NCBI GenBank assembly: GCA_946539765.1
Contig: CAMNHO010000003.1
Coordinates: 110,809-174,808 of the forward strand
Direction of reading: 5' to 3'
From: UBA4312 sp002394635
GTDB taxonomy: Bacteria > Bacillota_I > Bacilli_A > Erysipelotrichales > Erysipelotrichaceae
Length of the DNA stretch: 64,000 nucleotides
The position numbers were made by a program, and so were the translations under genes. Below are positions 26,887 through 35,968 of the stretch, in pieces; within the stretch, counting starts at the first letter, position 1, and the number at the start of each line of letters is the position of its first letter. The notes below the pieces were generated by a model. That model had not been told where the DNA came from. It made no database searches and saw only the letters and a list, made by a program, of their open reading frames with translations.

Positions 26887-28350
26887 ATGGATCGTTCCAA
26901 GATGATTTTTAACAATGAGATCAGTGAAAGGGACTACCGGAAAGCGGTGAAGTCTAGAGACAAATTTATAAAGAAATTCGGGGATGATACGTTAGAAAAC
27001 TATCCGATCCGGATCAAGGAAAACGACTACCTGTTCAAAAGTCTGGGAGTATATGATATTGAACTGGACCCGAGAGAAGGGGAACCGTTTGATATGGAAA
27101 AAGGAATAATTGTAGGTAATATCCGCATGGGCTTTGGACATTATCGTATTTCCATGGCTATGGCCAGTGCAGCTCATGCGCTGGGATATACACCTTACTG
27201 GATGGATTTGAATTCCTATGCACAGACGACATGCACAAAAGTCATCAGTGCACAAAACGATCTGTATTCTCTGGGATCGCGGATTTCGCAGAAGAGCCGG
27301 TTGTTTAATAAATTTGTGTGGGAACCGATGAACTACGAAGGATTTCGCCAGCTGAGCTATAATGCCAGCGACCAGAAAAACGCTGAATTGATGGCAACCG
27401 TCTTTAAAAACGTACCGAAGGAAATTCCGGTGATCGGCACGCATGTATGGCCGGCACAGGCTGCCTTACATGGAGATATGAAATACGTTGTCAATGCAAT
27501 CCCGGATAACTGGCCGATGGCGTTGCATTTAGCCGAAGGAAGTATTCATACGATCCAAACGCATCAGTCCTATATGGGATATCGAATCTTAAACGGCATG
27601 GCAAAGAAGAAGGTTCTTCATCCGATGCCGGCGGATAGTCTGATCTACACAGGCCATTATGTGGATCATGAACTGGTATCCAATCTGGAATCCGACACAA
27701 AAGCGAGAATGGATCGTTTTAAGAACGGAAAGCCAATGCGGTTCCTGTTGTCGATCGGGGGAGCAGGAGCACAGAAAGAAATCTTTGCGGCCATCATAAA
27801 ATATTTACTGTCGGATATCCGCGAACAGAAAGCGGTATTATATGTGAATGTCGGGGATTATCGAAATGTATGGGATCAGCTGGTCAAAGAAATACCGGAA
27901 CTGGAAAAGATCTCCACGACGCATTTCAATAACTGGGAAGATACAGAAAGCTTTGCTAATCAAGCATTGAATGAGGATGTAAGTGGTGTTCATGCGTTCT
28001 GGCATGAAAACATCTTTGAAGCTGTGTATTGTTCGAACCTGTTGATGCGCAGTTGCGATGTATTGGTGACAAAACCAAGTGAATTCTCGTTCTATCCGGT
28101 ACCGAAGCTGTTTATCAAGCGCATTGGCGGCCATGAGAAGTGGGGAGCTATCCACTCGGCAGAGGTTGGAGACGGAAGTTTAGAATGTCGGGATATTCCG
28201 CATACGACACAAATGATCGATATGTTCCGCAAAGATGAAAGAATGTTTTTGCAGATGAATGAAAATATATTAAGAAATAAAAAAATCGGATTGTATGACG
28301 GTGCTTACAATGTGGTCAAGATTGCGATGGGAATGAAAGAAGGAAAATAA
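26887..28350 (+). CDS. GT-B glycosyltransferase-like protein (MurG/MGDG-synthase-like)
   Basis: No exact family name recognised. The 487-aa protein has two halves as in GT-B enzymes. The N-terminal half has NIRMGFGHYRISMAMA, like the acceptor-side GHG loop of MGDG synthases and MurG. The C-terminal half has SIGGAGAQKE followed by DVLVTKPSEFSFYPVPK and GGHEKWGAI, resembling the donor-site region (KPGG..E.L..P....GQE..N) of GT28. It could add a sugar to a lipid or other acceptor. It begins 1 base after the TetR stop region with GAGGG upstream and ends 2 bases before the symporter gene, so it belongs to this sugar operon. Confidence 0.7.
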   Translation: MDRSKMIFNNEISERDYRKAVKSRDKFIKKFGDDTLENYPIRIKENDYLFKSLGVYDIELDPREGEPFDMEKGIIVGNIRMGFGHYRISMAMASAAHALGYTPYWMDLNSYAQTTCTKVISAQNDLYSLGSRISQKSRLFNKFVWEPMNYEGFRQLSYNASDQKNAELMATVFKNVPKEIPVIGTHVWPAQAALHGDMKYVVNAIPDNWPMALHLAEGSIHTIQTHQSYMGYRILNGMAKKKVLHPMPADSLIYTGHYVDHELVSNLESDTKARMDRFKNGKPMRFLLSIGGAGAQKEIFAAIIKYLLSDIREQKAVLYVNVGDYRNVWDQLVKEIPELEKISTTHFNNWEDTESFANQALNEDVSGVHAFWHENIFEAVYCSNLLMRSCDVLVTKPSEFSFYPVPKLFIKRIGGHEKWGAIHSAEVGDGSLECRDIPHTTQMIDMFRKDERMFLQMNENILRNKKIGLYDGAYNVVKIAMGMKEGK

Positions 28351-28352
28351 GA

Positions 28353-29714
28353 ATGAAGCTGACATTTAGAAATAAATTCGGATTTGGACTGGGAGCTATA
28401 GGAAAAGATATCGTATACATGCTGGTATCTAGTTATTTATTGTATTACTACAATGTTGTTTTGGGGGTAAGCAGTGCCTTTATCGGAACAGTACTGATGT
28501 TGGCTCGTGTCTTTGATGCCATCAATGATCCGATCATGGGAATTATCGTGGCGAAGACCAAAACGAAATTCGGACGTTTTCGTCCATGGATCTTTGCAGG
28601 AACAGTATTAAACGCAGTAACTGTATATGCGTTATTTGCGACCCCGGCCAATATGGCGGAAAGCGGTTTACGTGTCTGGTTGGCTGTCTTCTATCTTGCA
28701 TGGGGCATTACATATACTATGATGGATATTCCATTCTGGTCTTTGATTCCGGCTGTCACCGAACCTGGCAAGGAAAGAGAGGGCTTGTCTTCTCTGGCTC
28801 GTAGCGCTGCCGGCATCGGCGATGCGATCCCGACAGTATTGACCATGGCCATCGTGCCAATTTTGAGCGGTGGAGCCGTGATTGCCAATTATACGATTGG
28901 TTTTAAATACTGGGCGTTGATCATTGCGATTTTCTTCGTTATCAGTGAAACCGTATGCGTGTTAAGTGTACCGGAAAGAAAAATTGAAGAGACCAAATCC
29001 GTGGGAATTATGGAAATGTTTGCGTCTTTATTTAAAAACGACCAGGCTCTGGTCGTTGTGGTAGCTATTATCTTCGTATATGCCGCACTCAACGTTGTAG
29101 GAAACTTGATTCTGTACTTTTTCCAGTTTGATGTAGGAGATACCGATGCCTATTCCTTATTTGTCAGTGTATGTTTCGGTATCCAGGTTGTTGCCATGGC
29201 CGTGATTCCGGTAATCCGCAGAAAAGTGGAAAAACTACGGTTGTTCGGTGTAGGTATCGTTGTACAGATCATCGGTTTTGCGATCTTGCTGCTGATGGCG
29301 GTAACCGGTATTTATAAAACCTTGGGATGGTTGTCCTTATGTTTGCCTGGTATGTTGGTCTATGCTGGTTACGGAGTTCTGAATGTTATGCTGACGGTGT
29401 TCCTGTCGGATTCCGTTGACTATGGCGAAGCGAAAAACGGATCTCGGGAAGAATCTGTGATCTTCTCCATGCAGACATTTACAGTGAAGCTGGCCAGTGG
29501 GTTTGCGGTCTTTGCAGCAGGACTGGCCATCGACATGATCGGACTGGAAACATCTGCATTGGTACAGAGCGAAGCTGCATTATCCGGACTACGTCTGTTC
29601 ATGACGATTCCTTCCATCATTCTGCTGGTATGCGGTTATCTGGTATTCAAGAAATACTATAAATTAAACGATGAAAAAATGGCAGAAATTCAAGCGCAGC
29701 TGAATCGTAAGTAG
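28353..29714 (+). CDS. GPH-family sugar:cation symporter (MelB-like)
   Basis: Glycoside-pentoside-hexuronide:cation symporter of 453 aa with about 12 membrane segments. The family motif is clear at the N-terminus: DAINDPIMG followed by KFGRFRPWI. Next to a GH36 enzyme it probably imports melibiose, raffinose-type or other alpha-galactosides; alternatively a galactosyl-glycerol. It lies between the GT-B protein and the alpha-galactosidase. Confidence 0.9.
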   Translation: MKLTFRNKFGFGLGAIGKDIVYMLVSSYLLYYYNVVLGVSSAFIGTVLMLARVFDAINDPIMGIIVAKTKTKFGRFRPWIFAGTVLNAVTVYALFATPANMAESGLRVWLAVFYLAWGITYTMMDIPFWSLIPAVTEPGKEREGLSSLARSAAGIGDAIPTVLTMAIVPILSGGAVIANYTIGFKYWALIIAIFFVISETVCVLSVPERKIEETKSVGIMEMFASLFKNDQALVVVVAIIFVYAALNVVGNLILYFFQFDVGDTDAYSLFVSVCFGIQVVAMAVIPVIRRKVEKLRLFGVGIVVQIIGFAILLLMAVTGIYKTLGWLSLCLPGMLVYAGYGVLNVMLTVFLSDSVDYGEAKNGSREESVIFSMQTFTVKLASGFAVFAAGLAIDMIGLETSALVQSEAALSGLRLFMTIPSIILLVCGYLVFKKYYKLNDEKMAEIQAQLNRK

Positions 29715-29722
29715 GAGGTTGT

Positions 29723-32041
29723 ATGATAACTGTTCAGGATTCGTTATATACATTATCGACGAAACATACAACCTATAGTTTTCACGTTATGAGTTCTGGC
29801 CATCTGGAGCATTTATATTATGGACAGAGGATCGATCGCGGCAACATTGAAGCCATGAAATTGAAAAGGGCTTTTGAGCCGGGAAATGTCATCAACTATG
29901 TTCCGGATCATGTACTGGTACTAGAGGACAGGCGCTTGGAAATATCTTCGTATGGGAAAGGGGATATCCGTGAACCGTTTATTGAAGTCGTATATTCGGA
30001 CGGCAGTTATACAAGTGATTTTCGTTTTGATAAAGCAGAGCTTTCAAAGCAGCAGCCAGTCATGGAAACGTTGCCACAAAGCTATGGAGCCGACGATCAT
30101 CTGGTTGTTACACTAAAAGACAGAGATCTTCGACTAGAGCTTCATTATTCCGTTTATGAAGAATGTGATGTCATCACAAGAAGAGCGGTTCTTTATAATG
30201 ACGGAGATCAGCCGGTTCAACTGGATCGATTGATGAGCACACAGCTGGACTTTGATGATCATAACTATGTGATGGAAACCTTTACCGGCAGCTGGGCTAA
30301 CGAAATGAACCGAAATGAAATTCCTGTATATGCCGGAAAGATCGTTAACAGTTCTTATACCGGAACCTCCAGCAATCGTGCGAATCCGTTTGTGATGATC
30401 AAACGGCCAAATACCCAAGAGGATATAGGGGAAATTTATGGACTGAACCTGGTATACAGCGGCAATCATTATGAGTGCTGTGAAGTCAACTCTTTTGGAA
30501 AAATGCGTTTTGTATCTGGTGTCAATCCACAATCATTTTCATTTACGATTGAATCGGGCTCTCGTTTTGAAGCACCAGAAGCAGTCATGAGCTATTCTTT
30601 TATGGGGCTGGGTGGTATGAGCCGGAATATGCATGATTTTGTCAATCGACATATCGTGCGTGGAAGATACCAGAATCAAATTCGACCGATACTGATCAAT
30701 AGTTGGGAAGCGAATTATTTTGATATCAACGAGTTTCGCATTCTTCGTTTGGCCAGAGCAGCCAAAGAAGCAGGAATCAATTTGTTTGTGATGGATGATG
30801 GTTGGTTTGGAACAAGGGATGATGACAAGCAGTCCTTAGGCGATTGGACGGTCAACACAAAGAAATTGCCAAGAGGGTTATCCGGCATCTGCGATCGCAT
30901 CAACGCAATGGGATTGGAGTTTGGATTGTGGATAGAACCGGAAATGGTCAATGTCAACAGCGATCTGTACCGTGCTCATCCGGACTGGGTGATCCAGATA
31001 CCTGATCGACCACATTCTGAAGGAAGGAATCAACGCATATTGGATCTATGCAATCCTCAGGTTGTGGACTATTTGGACAACGCCATAAAAACAGTATTAT
31101 CCAGTGCAAACATATCGTATGTAAAATGGGATATGAATCGTATTTTTTCCGATGTATATTCGCAATATTTGGGACACGATAGACAAAAAGAGGTGTTCCA
31201 TCGATATGTTATGGGATTATATGATTTGATTCGACGTTTGACAAAAGCGTTTCCGGATATTCTGTTTGAGGGGTGTGCAGCCGGTGGCAACCGATTTGAT
31301 CTGGGAATCCTATGTTACTTTCCGCAAATTTGGGCTAGCGATAATACCGATGCCATATGCCGGGCCAAAATACAGGAAAATTACAGTTATGGCTATCCTT
31401 TATCTACATTTACAGCACATGTTTCCAACTGTCCGAATCATCAAACTTTACGAACGACTCCTTTGGATACACGGTTTAATATCGCTTCCTATGGTGTATT
31501 AGGTTATGAATGTAATCTGGTGGATATGTCCAGAGAGGACAGGAAACGGATCGGAGAACAAATTGCCTTGTATAAAGAGTGGGAAGATGTATTCCAGTAT
31601 GGGGATTTTTATCGGATCCATACTGGTGGCCGGCATCAGTGGATCAGTGTTTCCAAGGATAAAAAACGGGCTGTAGGGATGATCTGTCAGGAGATGGTGA
31701 CGCCCAATACACAGACCGAGCTGTTTTATGCCAAGGGTCTGGATCCACAGAAAACATATCGGTTTTACAACATTCCGAAAACTTACAATATCCTTCAATT
31801 TGGTGATTTGATCAATACGGCTGCACCGATCCATATCCGACAGGACGGCTTGGTGCATAAAGCGGTCTCAAAAGTGGTTACGATGCCATCAGAAACCGAA
31901 GATTACGTATTAACTGGACAACAATTGATGGCCGGTATCCATTTGAAGCAGGCATTCAGTGCGACCGGCTATGATGAAAATGTTCGTTATTATCAGGATT
32001 TTAGTTCTCGTATGTACCTGATTGAAGAAGTCAAAGAATAG
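29723..32041 (+). CDS. Alpha-galactosidase, GH36
   Basis: Cytoplasmic retaining alpha-galactosidase (melibiase) of 772 aa, the usual size of GH36 subgroup I. No signal peptide. Beta-sandwich N-terminus, then a TIM barrel with the Trp/Asp-rich DDGWFG, the nucleophile Asp in VKWDMNR and the acid/base Asp in ASDNTDA; EGCAAGGNRFD also fits. It is the last operon gene, preceded by AGGAGG and followed by a terminator. The released galactose could be phosphorylated by the galactokinase at 36-37 kb. Confidence 0.96.
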   Translation: MITVQDSLYTLSTKHTTYSFHVMSSGHLEHLYYGQRIDRGNIEAMKLKRAFEPGNVINYVPDHVLVLEDRRLEISSYGKGDIREPFIEVVYSDGSYTSDFRFDKAELSKQQPVMETLPQSYGADDHLVVTLKDRDLRLELHYSVYEECDVITRRAVLYNDGDQPVQLDRLMSTQLDFDDHNYVMETFTGSWANEMNRNEIPVYAGKIVNSSYTGTSSNRANPFVMIKRPNTQEDIGEIYGLNLVYSGNHYECCEVNSFGKMRFVSGVNPQSFSFTIESGSRFEAPEAVMSYSFMGLGGMSRNMHDFVNRHIVRGRYQNQIRPILINSWEANYFDINEFRILRLARAAKEAGINLFVMDDGWFGTRDDDKQSLGDWTVNTKKLPRGLSGICDRINAMGLEFGLWIEPEMVNVNSDLYRAHPDWVIQIPDRPHSEGRNQRILDLCNPQVVDYLDNAIKTVLSSANISYVKWDMNRIFSDVYSQYLGHDRQKEVFHRYVMGLYDLIRRLTKAFPDILFEGCAAGGNRFDLGILCYFPQIWASDNTDAICRAKIQENYSYGYPLSTFTAHVSNCPNHQTLRTTPLDTRFNIASYGVLGYECNLVDMSREDRKRIGEQIALYKEWEDVFQYGDFYRIHTGGRHQWISVSKDKKRAVGMICQEMVTPNTQTELFYAKGLDPQKTYRFYNIPKTYNILQFGDLINTAAPIHIRQDGLVHKAVSKVVTMPSETEDYVLTGQQLMAGIHLKQAFSATGYDENVRYYQDFSSRMYLIEEVKE

Positions 32042-32045
32042 AAAG

Positions 32046-32070
32046 CTCCATGCGCAGTATGGAGTTTTTT
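32046..32070 (+). terminator. Terminator of the alpha-galactosidase operon
   Basis: CTCCAT / ATGGAG hairpin with a 7-base loop followed by six T. Confidence 0.9.
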
Positions 32071-32080
32071 CTTGTAAATG

Positions 32081-32089
32081 TGGTATATT
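32081..32089 (+). promoter_or_regulatory. Extended -10, putative leaderless start of the Nudix gene
   Basis: TGGTATATT followed by eight bases to the ATG at 32098; no Shine-Dalgarno between. Confidence 0.55.
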
Positions 32090-32097
32090 CTTATCGT

Positions 32098-32694
32098 ATG
32101 AAAACGATATGGCAAGAACATAAACCACGGATCATCGATCTGGACAAGAACAAAAAATCATCTGTATTCATTCCGCTGATCAAAAAAGAAGATGGCTATC
32201 ACGTACTTTTTGAAATTCGAAGTGCAAATATACGACAGCCAGGTGATGTCAGCTTTCCGGGAGGAAAGATGGAAAAAGGAGAGAAGCCGATAGATACTGC
32301 TATCCGGGAAACGATGGAAGAATTAAGGATCCGAAGAGAACAGATTGAGGTTTTTGGACAAGCAGATACATATGTCACCGGAAAAAACCGGATCATTTAC
32401 GCGTTTGTGGGAGAAATCAAGGAACCAATTGATCCGAATGAAGAAGTGGAATCGGTTTTTACGGTTCCATTGCATCATTTGATGGAAGTACATCCGGAGA
32501 TTTATATATCGACGATGGTTGAAAAACCGGCAGATGATTTTCCATATGATCGAATTCAGAACGGGAAAGAGTATCATTGGATGAAAGGAAAAAAAGAGGT
32601 TCTCTTCTATACGTATAAGAATTACACAATATGGGGCATCACAGCCAAGATACTCCAGGCATTTCTGGAGGTAATGAAAGAAGAAAATAAATAA
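32098..32694 (+). CDS. Nudix hydrolase, CoA-pyrophosphatase type
   Basis: A 198-aa Nudix enzyme with the complete box GGKMEKGEKPIDTAIRETM followed by EEL. The flanking SFPGG and the LxxHxxDV-free C-terminus resemble CoA diphosphatases (NUDT7/8, YeaB), which cleave CoA to 4'-phosphopantetheine. The start at 32098 is directly after an extended -10 and has no ribosome-binding site. Confidence 0.85.
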   Translation: MKTIWQEHKPRIIDLDKNKKSSVFIPLIKKEDGYHVLFEIRSANIRQPGDVSFPGGKMEKGEKPIDTAIRETMEELRIRREQIEVFGQADTYVTGKNRIIYAFVGEIKEPIDPNEEVESVFTVPLHHLMEVHPEIYISTMVEKPADDFPYDRIQNGKEYHWMKGKKEVLFYTYKNYTIWGITAKILQAFLEVMKEENK

Positions 32695-32696
32695 GA

Positions 32697-32718
32697 CAGA
32701 GCGGAGATTCTCCGCTCT
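32697..32718. terminator. Hairpin between convergent Nudix and surface-protein genes
   Basis: AGAGCGGA / TCCGCTCT with a 5-base loop. T runs are weak on both sides (TCTTATTT on the minus strand), so it is a moderate bidirectional terminator candidate. Confidence 0.55.
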
Positions 32719-32721
32719 GAT

Positions 32722-35181
32722 CTATTTACGATGTTTCTTTGAAATAATCACGACGATAAAAACCAATAGAGCAACCAGCATGATCAGCAGGATAGCTGAT
32801 GCCACTTGTCCGGTATTTGCGGCTGTCGTAGCGCCTTTTTTCTTTGTAGGCGGTTTGACTTCAGGGTCTTTTACCGTTTTGGATGTCTTTGTGTTTGTCA
32901 CAACATAGCCGTCTTCCGCATTGCCCGAAATGGAAGAAGTATACCCTTCTATGGCATCTTCTTTGATCGTATACTTGATTGGATTCTTTTGATCATAGGC
33001 ATCTAAACCGGTAAAGGTATACTGCCAATCATTATCCTTATTAAGCTGAACAGAGTCGATTTCCTTATCATTTGCGTATAGGCGTATCATAACCCCATCT
33101 GTAGGGCTTCCTATCCATTTTTTGGTAACCGGAACTGAAACTTTTCCGATTATTGTATTGGTAATAACGAAGCCGGTTTCTGCTGTACCGGAAATACCGG
33201 TCACATAACCATCGACCTTCACCTCCTGTATTGTATAGTTGATTTCGTGGCCGTCGGTTTCATCATACTTTGGTAATTCGGTAAATGTATAATTCCAGTT
33301 GTTGTCATCGGACAAAGAAATCATATCCGCTTTTTTACCATCCGCTAACAGCCATATATCGACATAGTCGACAAGAATATCTCCGACCCACTTTTTGGTG
33401 ACTGGAATATCTATGGTCTTTGTATTCGTGTTTGTGAAGACGACGCCTTCCTGGATCGTACCGGAAGACTTGGATTGATATCCTTTTAGCTCGTCCTCTA
33501 TAAGCTCATATACAATTTCATGACCATCGGTTTCATCGTATTTCGGTAGATCCGTAAAGGTATGTTTCCATTTATTTTTTTGATCCAGTGTGATGGTTTG
33601 GATCTCTTTTCCGTCAGCGGTCAATCGGATCAACACATTGTCCGCAGCCGGACCGATCCATTCCTTCTCAACATGGATATCGATGGTCTCGGTATTACGG
33701 TTGATAAGAAGGAAGCCGGTTTCTTGGGAACCGTCTGTTTCTGATTTATATCCGGTGACAGGATCTTCTTTTATAGAGTACTGAATCGGATTCCCTTGGT
33801 CGTCGTATTGTTCCAGATCGGTAAATGAATCGCTCCATCTGTTCTCTTCGTTCAGTTCGAGCTTTAAACCCGTTGGATTGTCATTTCGGATCAGCTCAAC
33901 ATAGACAGGACCGACAGCCGGACCGATCCATTTCTTTGTGACCGGAATATCTATGTTTCCGCTGATGGTATTGGTAAAGATAGTTCCATTGAGTAGATCC
34001 CCTTCTTTACGGGAGTGGTAACCTTCTATTTCGGCCTCTTCTAAATCATAGATGATTTCGTGGCCATCCTTTTCATCGTATTTTGGTAAATTTTCAAACA
34101 CGTACTGCCAATTGTTGGATTCCGAGAGATCGATGGAATTTATGATAACGCCATCCGCAAGCAGGTTGATCGTAGCCGATGCAGCGGCCGGGCCTTGCCA
34201 TACCTTCGTTACAGGAATGGAAAGGGTCTCGGTGCTTGTGTTGATAAATAACAAGCCTGTTGGCGTTTCTTCCATCCTGGATGTATAACCGGCTGTATTC
34301 GATTCGGACACATGATAGGTATATTCTGATCCGTTAGGGGCATAGATAGGAAGATTGTCAAACGAACCGGACCAGCCGTTGTCATTATTTAAGATCAATG
34401 TATAAGGCAAAGCCTCCGTAAACACCATAGAGCCATAAGAATACGTGCGATAAATGGAGAAAGCAGCAGAGGATGCAGCAGGACCGATCCATTCTTTTGT
34501 AACCTGGATAGACGTGGTCGGACAAAAGATCCGAGAAGCTTCCTGGTTGTCGGTAGCCACGGTAATGGATTTTGAGGCCGACGCAAAAGAGATCGAGCCG
34601 GAAACATCTTGTTCCGTACTTAAGGTCATATGAATAAGCAATGTTCCACTGCCATCACCCATAACCGGGCCAAAAGTCAGTTTGTATGTTCCGTTGCCTA
34701 AATCCTCCACAGAAGAAAAGTGTTGTTCATAATTCGAAATAGAGCTAGCGGTGATCATATGAGAAGGGACTGTAGCTAACAGATAGTCTCCTTCATGAAC
34801 GGCAGTAAATGAATAATTAATGGAAGCGACGACAGTTTCCTGGGAAGTGTAGATTTCTTTATCGGTTGTGATTGAAGCGGTAATAAAAGCAGAAATGTCT
34901 CTTGGTTCTGTTTGCTCCGGTGGAGCATTTGGATTCTGCTCGGTCATGATATCCTGCACATCGGTCGTATCATAAAACGGTGTTCCTTCCGAAACATAAG
35001 GTTCCATGGCTGGTTCCGTTTCTGATTCATCCGTTACTTCCGAACCGTTATCTATAGGTTCCTCTATAACAGTCGTATCCCCTTCTTGTGCATAGATAGA
35101 TGGAGTTGATTGTGAAGCCCCTTGGAAAAAGACAAGAAGGCACAATAAACCGAGCCAGAATCGTAGTAGATTATGCCTCAT
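32722..35181 (-). CDS. Cna-B repeat surface protein
   Basis: Secreted, wall- or membrane-anchored stalk protein of about 819 aa. It has a signal peptide (hydrophobic LLRFWLGLLCLLVFF), an acidic linker, a unique N-terminal domain (about 95-225), then six Cna-B type beta-sandwich repeats of about 90 residues, each starting like IPVTKKWIGP and ending near GxxxTNT. The C-terminus has a Lys/Pro linker, a hydrophobic segment and KKHRK. Where an LPxTG sortase motif should be, it reads AANTGQ. Cna-B repeats in Gram-positive adhesins form stalks and often internal isopeptide bonds. ATG 35181 follows AGGTG; see the short frame just upstream. Confidence 0.88.
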   Translation of the reverse strand: MRHNLLRFWLGLLCLLVFFQGASQSTPSIYAQEGDTTVIEEPIDNGSEVTDESETEPAMEPYVSEGTPFYDTTDVQDIMTEQNPNAPPEQTEPRDISAFITASITTDKEIYTSQETVVASINYSFTAVHEGDYLLATVPSHMITASSISNYEQHFSSVEDLGNGTYKLTFGPVMGDGSGTLLIHMTLSTEQDVSGSISFASASKSITVATDNQEASRIFCPTTSIQVTKEWIGPAASSAAFSIYRTYSYGSMVFTEALPYTLILNNDNGWSGSFDNLPIYAPNGSEYTYHVSESNTAGYTSRMEETPTGLLFINTSTETLSIPVTKVWQGPAAASATINLLADGVIINSIDLSESNNWQYVFENLPKYDEKDGHEIIYDLEEAEIEGYHSRKEGDLLNGTIFTNTISGNIDIPVTKKWIGPAVGPVYVELIRNDNPTGLKLELNEENRWSDSFTDLEQYDDQGNPIQYSIKEDPVTGYKSETDGSQETGFLLINRNTETIDIHVEKEWIGPAADNVLIRLTADGKEIQTITLDQKNKWKHTFTDLPKYDETDGHEIVYELIEDELKGYQSKSSGTIQEGVVFTNTNTKTIDIPVTKKWVGDILVDYVDIWLLADGKKADMISLSDDNNWNYTFTELPKYDETDGHEINYTIQEVKVDGYVTGISGTAETGFVITNTIIGKVSVPVTKKWIGSPTDGVMIRLYANDKEIDSVQLNKDNDWQYTFTGLDAYDQKNPIKYTIKEDAIEGYTSSISGNAEDGYVVTNTKTSKTVKDPEVKPPTKKKGATTAANTGQVASAILLIMLVALLVFIVVIISKKHRK

Positions 35182-35190
35182 TTTTATCAC

Positions 35191-35202
35191 CTATACATTC
35201 AT
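35191..35202 (-). other. Three-codon frame (MNV-stop) ahead of the Cna-B gene
   Basis: On the minus strand AAAGGA is followed by 5 bases, ATG AAT GTA TAG, then directly in frame GTG ATA AAA ATG of the main gene. The best Shine-Dalgarno of the region serves this mini-frame, not the long gene. Confidence 0.5.
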
Positions 35203-35213
35203 AAATGTCCTTT

Positions 35214-35230
35214 CTATATCTATGATATAG
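35214..35230. repeat. 7-bp inverted repeat in the Cna-B gene leader
   Basis: CTATATC, three bases, GATATAG. It lies just upstream of the leader's ribosome-binding site and could be an operator or leader hairpin. Confidence 0.4.
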
Positions 35231-35534
35231 GTAGATGAAATCTATTTAAAACCCAATTTGTATTCATTCTTGCCCAAATATTATTTATTCTTATTGATAA
35301 GTTTTGGGTAGATATAATACACTTATTACTTGGATAGTTATAAAAAGGACAGAAAACAGACATACTTGGACAAAGAAGAATGTCGATATGTGCAATATTA
35401 AATAATAATGGACAATGAAAGAATGAAATAAAGGGGAGAAAACACCCAAAAAGAGTTGATATATATTTATTGTTTGATAGAGAAGCAACGAAAGACCCAT
35501 TGTTTGACAAAGTTAAGATAATTTAAATAAGTAG
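35231..35534. other. AT-rich intergenic region
   Basis: About 300 very AT-rich bases between the Cna-B leader and the terminator of the 81-aa gene. No gene, RNA motif or clear repeat was seen; it presumably holds the Cna-B promoter. Confidence 0.5.
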
Positions 35535-35562
35535 ATAAAAGAACCACACATTGCATGGTTCT
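35535..35562 (-). terminator. Terminator downstream of the 81-aa gene
   Basis: On the minus strand AGAACCA / TGGTTCT with a 9-base loop followed by TTTTAT. Confidence 0.75.
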
Positions 35563-35646
35563 GATGATCTGCTCTTCATATGAATATAGTGTTTCTGAGT
35601 TGAATTTTACTATATTGGATTTCGTGACCTCAAAAAAGATTGAGCT

Positions 35647-35892
35647 CTACTTACCTAATAAATTCAGAAAACCGCCCAGGTTCAAATCGGATTTTCCATC
35701 CTCTTTTTTGGATTCAGTATTCTCTGCCAGTTTTTCAATGGCGGCCCGGATCATCAGTTTAGTGGCTTCATTGCATTTCCGATAACTGGTGATCATCTTC
35801 TTTTCATCGGCACTGAGCTTGATGGTGGAGCTGGTTTTCTTTTTCTTGGTTGTGGATTCTTTTTTTGTTGATTTCGTCTTTGTTTCAGCCAT
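35647..35892 (-). CDS. Small Lys/Ser/Thr-rich protein of unknown function
   Basis: Not recognised. The 81-aa protein has a very basic, low-complexity N-terminus (Lys/Thr/Ser repeats to about residue 25) and a helical middle (LSADEKKMITSYRKCNEA), whose pattern resembles short helical tails of HTH proteins, ending in LNLGGFLNLLGK. AAAGGAG precedes the ATG, so it is probably translated. The basic tail could bind nucleic acid; this is a guess. Confidence 0.7.
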   Translation of the reverse strand: MAETKTKSTKKESTTKKKKTSSTIKLSADEKKMITSYRKCNEATKLMIRAAIEKLAENTESKKEDGKSDLNLGGFLNLLGK

Positions 35893-35968
35893 GATGATAG
35901 TCTCCTTTATCTGATTTCAGATTACGCCGGATTTCATTGGAAAACAATTGAAAAGTAATTTATTTGTT

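Noticed and set aside
32722..35181. Tandem repeats in the Cna-B gene as a DNA-level repeat array
   Set aside because: The similarity is at protein level between diverged domains, not near-identical DNA copies, and no CRISPR-like spacing exists.
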